A stretch of DNA of 64,000 nt. Source: Sagittula sp048553715. Lineage in GTDB: Bacteria; Pseudomonadota; Alphaproteobacteria; Rhodobacterales; Rhodobacteraceae. Each line of letters starts with the position of its first letter. Position 1 is the stretch's first letter. A program made the translations under genes and the position numbers. Where the stretch lies: assembly GCF_048553715.1 (NCBI RefSeq), contig NZ_JBLZNC010000001.1:62001-126000 (forward strand), written 5' to 3'. Positions 62,144 to 64,000 of this stretch are shown here, one piece after another. The notes beneath the pieces were generated by a model, which saw only the letters and a list, made by a program, of their open reading frames with translations, had not been told where the DNA came from and ran no database searches.

Positions 62144-62944
62144 TCAGGTTAACGGCCAGTAAAAGTCCGGCGGCAGACCGGCTTCGGCGCGCTTTTCCTC
62201 GTTAAAGGGCGGCTTGAGGTTGCCCTTGAAATACTTGCGGACGAGGCTGTGAAAGGCGTCTTTTGGGTCTTCGTCATGGCGCCCGCACAGAAAGTGGAAC
62301 CACTTTGACCCGTAGGCCACATGGCCGACCTCTTCGGCGTAGATCGTCTCCAGCGCGGAGACGGCAGAGGTCGCATCGGCCTTGCGGAAGATGTCAATCA
62401 TGCCCGGCGTGACATCCAGCCCGCGCGCCTCCAGCACCATGGGCACGACGGCAAGGCGGCCCATGAAATCATCGATGGTGTCCTCTGCGGCGCGCCACAT
62501 GCCCGCATGCGCCGGCAACGCGCCATAGTGGCTGCCCAGCTCTTCAAGACAGTCACACATCAGATTGAAGTGTTTGCTTTCCTCGTCGGCGGATTTGACC
62601 CAGTCATCGTAAAAGCCAATGGGCATCTTGATATGGGCAAAGCGCGGAATAATATCCCAATGCAAATCCACGGCATTCAGCTCGATATGGGCCACGGCGT
62701 GCAGCAGGGCGATCCGGCCTTGCGGGCTGCCGGGTTTGCGTTTGGGCACATCGCGCGGGTTCAGAAGCTCGGGCTTTTCAGGTCGCGCGGGACGCAACGG
62801 CGGCTTGGCCGCGCCGATCTCGATCGGCGTGCCGGCGTCGCGCGCCGCGAACCACTGCGCGGCGTAGTCTCGGGATTTGGCGGTCTTTTCGCGACCGTCC
62901 GCGGTGGTCAGAACATCCACCGCCATTTGGCAAAGCGTCATCAT
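62144..62944 (-). CDS. DUF455 ferritin-like protein
   Basis: This 266-residue helical protein has the ferritin-like di-iron pattern of DUF455: AHIELNAVDLHWD, DEESKHFNLM, EARGLDVTPG and AEEVGHVAYGSKWFHFL, with Glu and ExxH residues spaced to bind two metals. The reaction is unknown; tRNA-modifying MiaE is a distant relative by fold. ATG 62944 gives the conserved start MMTLCQMAVDVLTTADGREK; GTG 63016 would add 24 residues and sit 12 bases after bcp. Confidence 0.85.
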   Translation of the reverse strand: MMTLCQMAVDVLTTADGREKTAKSRDYAAQWFAARDAGTPIEIGAAKPPLRPARPEKPELLNPRDVPKRKPGSPQGRIALLHAVAHIELNAVDLHWDIIPRFAHIKMPIGFYDDWVKSADEESKHFNLMCDCLEELGSHYGALPAHAGMWRAAEDTIDDFMGRLAVVPMVLEARGLDVTPGMIDIFRKADATSAVSALETIYAEEVGHVAYGSKWFHFLCGRHDEDPKDAFHSLVRKYFKGNLKPPFNEEKRAEAGLPPDFYWPLT

Positions 62945-63028
62945 GGTGGCGATGTGCCACGGCGCAGGGGCAAATGGCAATATCGCAGGCAACGGGCGCG
63001 GCAGAGGGGTGTCCACCGCGCCGCCAGA

Positions 63029-63490
63029 TCATAGGGCGCGCGCGGCCTCCAGCACCTCGGCCGCGTGACCGGGCACCTTGACCTTGCGCCAAGCGCGCAC
63101 GACCTGACCGGAGCCATCCACCAGAAAGGTCGACCGCTCGATGCCCATGAAGGTCTTGCCGTACATCTTCTTTTCTTTGAACACGCCATAGCGTTCGGAA
63201 AGATCGCCCTCGGCATCAGAGATCAACGGGACGGTGAGCTCTTTCTTGGTCATGAATTTCTCATGACTGGCGAGCGTGTCTTTGGATATCCCGTAAACCG
63301 CGATGCCTGCCTTTTCGAACTCCGGCAGCAGTTCCGTAAATTCGATGTTTTCCTTGGTACAGCCCGAGGTGTCATCGCGCGGATAAAAGAACAGCACATA
63401 GGGTTTGCCCGCCAGTGCGGCGCTGGAAGCCTCGCCATTGGTGGCCGGAAGGGTGAAGGCGGGGGCCTCGAAAGGCGTCTGTTCGCTCAT
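63029..63490 (-). CDS. bcp: Peroxiredoxin, Bcp/PrxQ family
   Basis: This thiol peroxidase (154 residues) has the peroxidatic Cys C44 in FFYPRDDTSGCTKENIEF and downstream motifs VYGISKDTLASHEKF and GIERSTFLVD. No other cysteine exists, so the intramolecular resolving Cys of E. coli Bcp (five residues later) is missing. This is a 1-Cys form that needs an external thiol. It is upstream of the DUF455 gene on the same strand and divergent from the AsmA-like gene. Confidence 0.95.
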   Translation of the reverse strand: MSEQTPFEAPAFTLPATNGEASSAALAGKPYVLFFYPRDDTSGCTKENIEFTELLPEFEKAGIAVYGISKDTLASHEKFMTKKELTVPLISDAEGDLSERYGVFKEKKMYGKTFMGIERSTFLVDGSGQVVRAWRKVKVPGHAAEVLEAARAL

Positions 63491-63575
63491 GCGTATGAAC
63501 CTCGCTTGATTTGCTCTATGCTTCACGGCAAAGCCGTTTGAACCCCAAGAATAACGCAGCGAGCGCAGGCTTCCA

Positions 63576-64000
63576 GTGAGTGAACCGCAGGCACAGCAGA
63601 AAACCCGCATCCCACGCCGTCGCAAGATCGTGCTTTGGGGATTGGGCTGCGTTCTGGCGGTCTGCGGTATGGTGGCGGTTGGCCTATGGGCGATGGTCGG
63701 GCGCGAGGTGTCGGCACCGCTTTGGCTGCGCGACCGGATCGAGACGCGGATCGCCGAAAGCCTGCCGGGACTGACGGTCACGTTTGGCCGCATGGGGCTG
63801 CGCATCGAAGACGACTGGCTGGCGCGGATCATCTTGTGGGATGTGACCGTGCGCAACGATCAAGGGGTGATCGCGGTCCAACTTGGCGATGTGGAGGCGG
63901 GCATTGCGCCGGTGTCTTTGCTGGATCGGGAATGGGCGTTGAAATTCGCACGCGTCTCGGGGGCTTTTGTCACGGTGCGCCGCGATGGCGAAGGGCGGCT
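63576..64000 (+). CDS. AsmA/YhdP-like protein, N-terminal part (cut by window edge)
   Basis: An open frame runs from GTG 63576 to the window end (141 complete codons). It has a basic N-terminus (QKTRIPRRRKIVLWG), one membrane helix (LGCVLAVCGMVAVGLWAM), then a periplasmic domain (RDRIETRIAESLPGLTVTFGRMGLRIEDDW) that matches the start of large AsmA-like/DUF3971 proteins. These are bridge-like proteins implicated in lipid transport to the outer membrane (family knowledge). The start is tentative. Confidence 0.72.
   Translation, partial: MSEPQAQQKTRIPRRRKIVLWGLGCVLAVCGMVAVGLWAMVGREVSAPLWLRDRIETRIAESLPGLTVTFGRMGLRIEDDWLARIILWDVTVRNDQGVIAVQLGDVEAGIAPVSLLDREWALKFARVSGAFVTVRRDGEGR

Noticed and set aside
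1..64000. tRNA, rRNA and riboswitch genes
   Set aside because: I looked for T-loop motifs, CCA ends and common riboswitch cores in the intergenic gaps and saw none. A covariance-model scan would be needed to be certain.

Overview
The window reads as chromosomal core DNA of a high-GC alphaproteobacterium of the Roseobacter group (Rhodobacteraceae, genus not resolved). The evidence is the protein flavour (DUF3422, DUF6314, DUF2256, DUF1223, DUF455 and Mth938-like proteins), the separate yajC-secD-secF genes followed directly by a ccmABCDG cytochrome c maturation cluster, a split-strand Dpp-type ABC system, citramalate synthase, and a bactofilin with an M23 peptidase. I see no rRNA, tRNA, insertion sequence, prophage, integrase or CRISPR array. 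About 60 protein genes fill nearly the whole window. Many are packed end to end, with ATGA- or GTGA-type overlaps or convergent stop overlaps of 4 bases.

Layout. 1-9.5 kb: J-domain-like protein (cut by the edge), gatB, an unknown helical protein, a lytic transglycosylase, an acyltransferase, a short-chain dehydrogenase, pepN, a small membrane protein and a DUF2256 zinc protein. 9.5-15.1 kb: an RND pump gene pair whose adaptor carries a very long helical hairpin built from 14-residue repeats. 15.4-19.0 kb: yfgM-like, bamB, der, the same order as in enterobacteria (outer-membrane assembly plus ribosome-assembly GTPase). 19.1-22.8 kb: TspO-like protein, serS, an RTX-repeat protein and a trypsin-like protease. 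22.9-29.1 kb: yajC, secD, secF, a Mth938/NDUFAF3-like gene and ccmABCDG, a membrane-biogenesis block. 29.1-39.5 kb: acnA, DUF1223, an LpxL-like acyltransferase, a lone fliG, a response regulator, purB, DUF6314 and DUF3422. 39.5-48.1 kb: a peptide-type ABC importer (two permeases and a binding protein on the minus strand, a fused double ATPase on the plus strand) with an argE-like and a hippurate-hydrolase-like M20 enzyme. 48.2-55.8 kb: a glycosyltransferase-like protein, fabF, mltG, cysS, cimA and a squalene/phytoene-synthase-like (NDUFAF6-like) gene. 55.8-64 kb: MFS permease, AlkA-type glycosylase, carboxylesterase, FAH-family hydrolase, HNH protein, bactofilin plus M23 peptidase, DUF455 ferritin-like protein, bcp, and the start of an AsmA-like gene.

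No clearly new multi-gene system is evident. The most unusual item is the RND pair at 9.5-15.1 kb: the adaptor hairpin is about ten 14-residue units per arm, and the partner permease has an additional hydrophobic insert between its two halves. Other points worth checking are two stem-loops between the solute-binding-protein and permease genes, a perfect 14-bp palindrome in the divergent ABC control region, an LpxL-family protein lacking the acidic residue of its catalytic motif, and two homologues of mitochondrial complex I assembly factors in one window.
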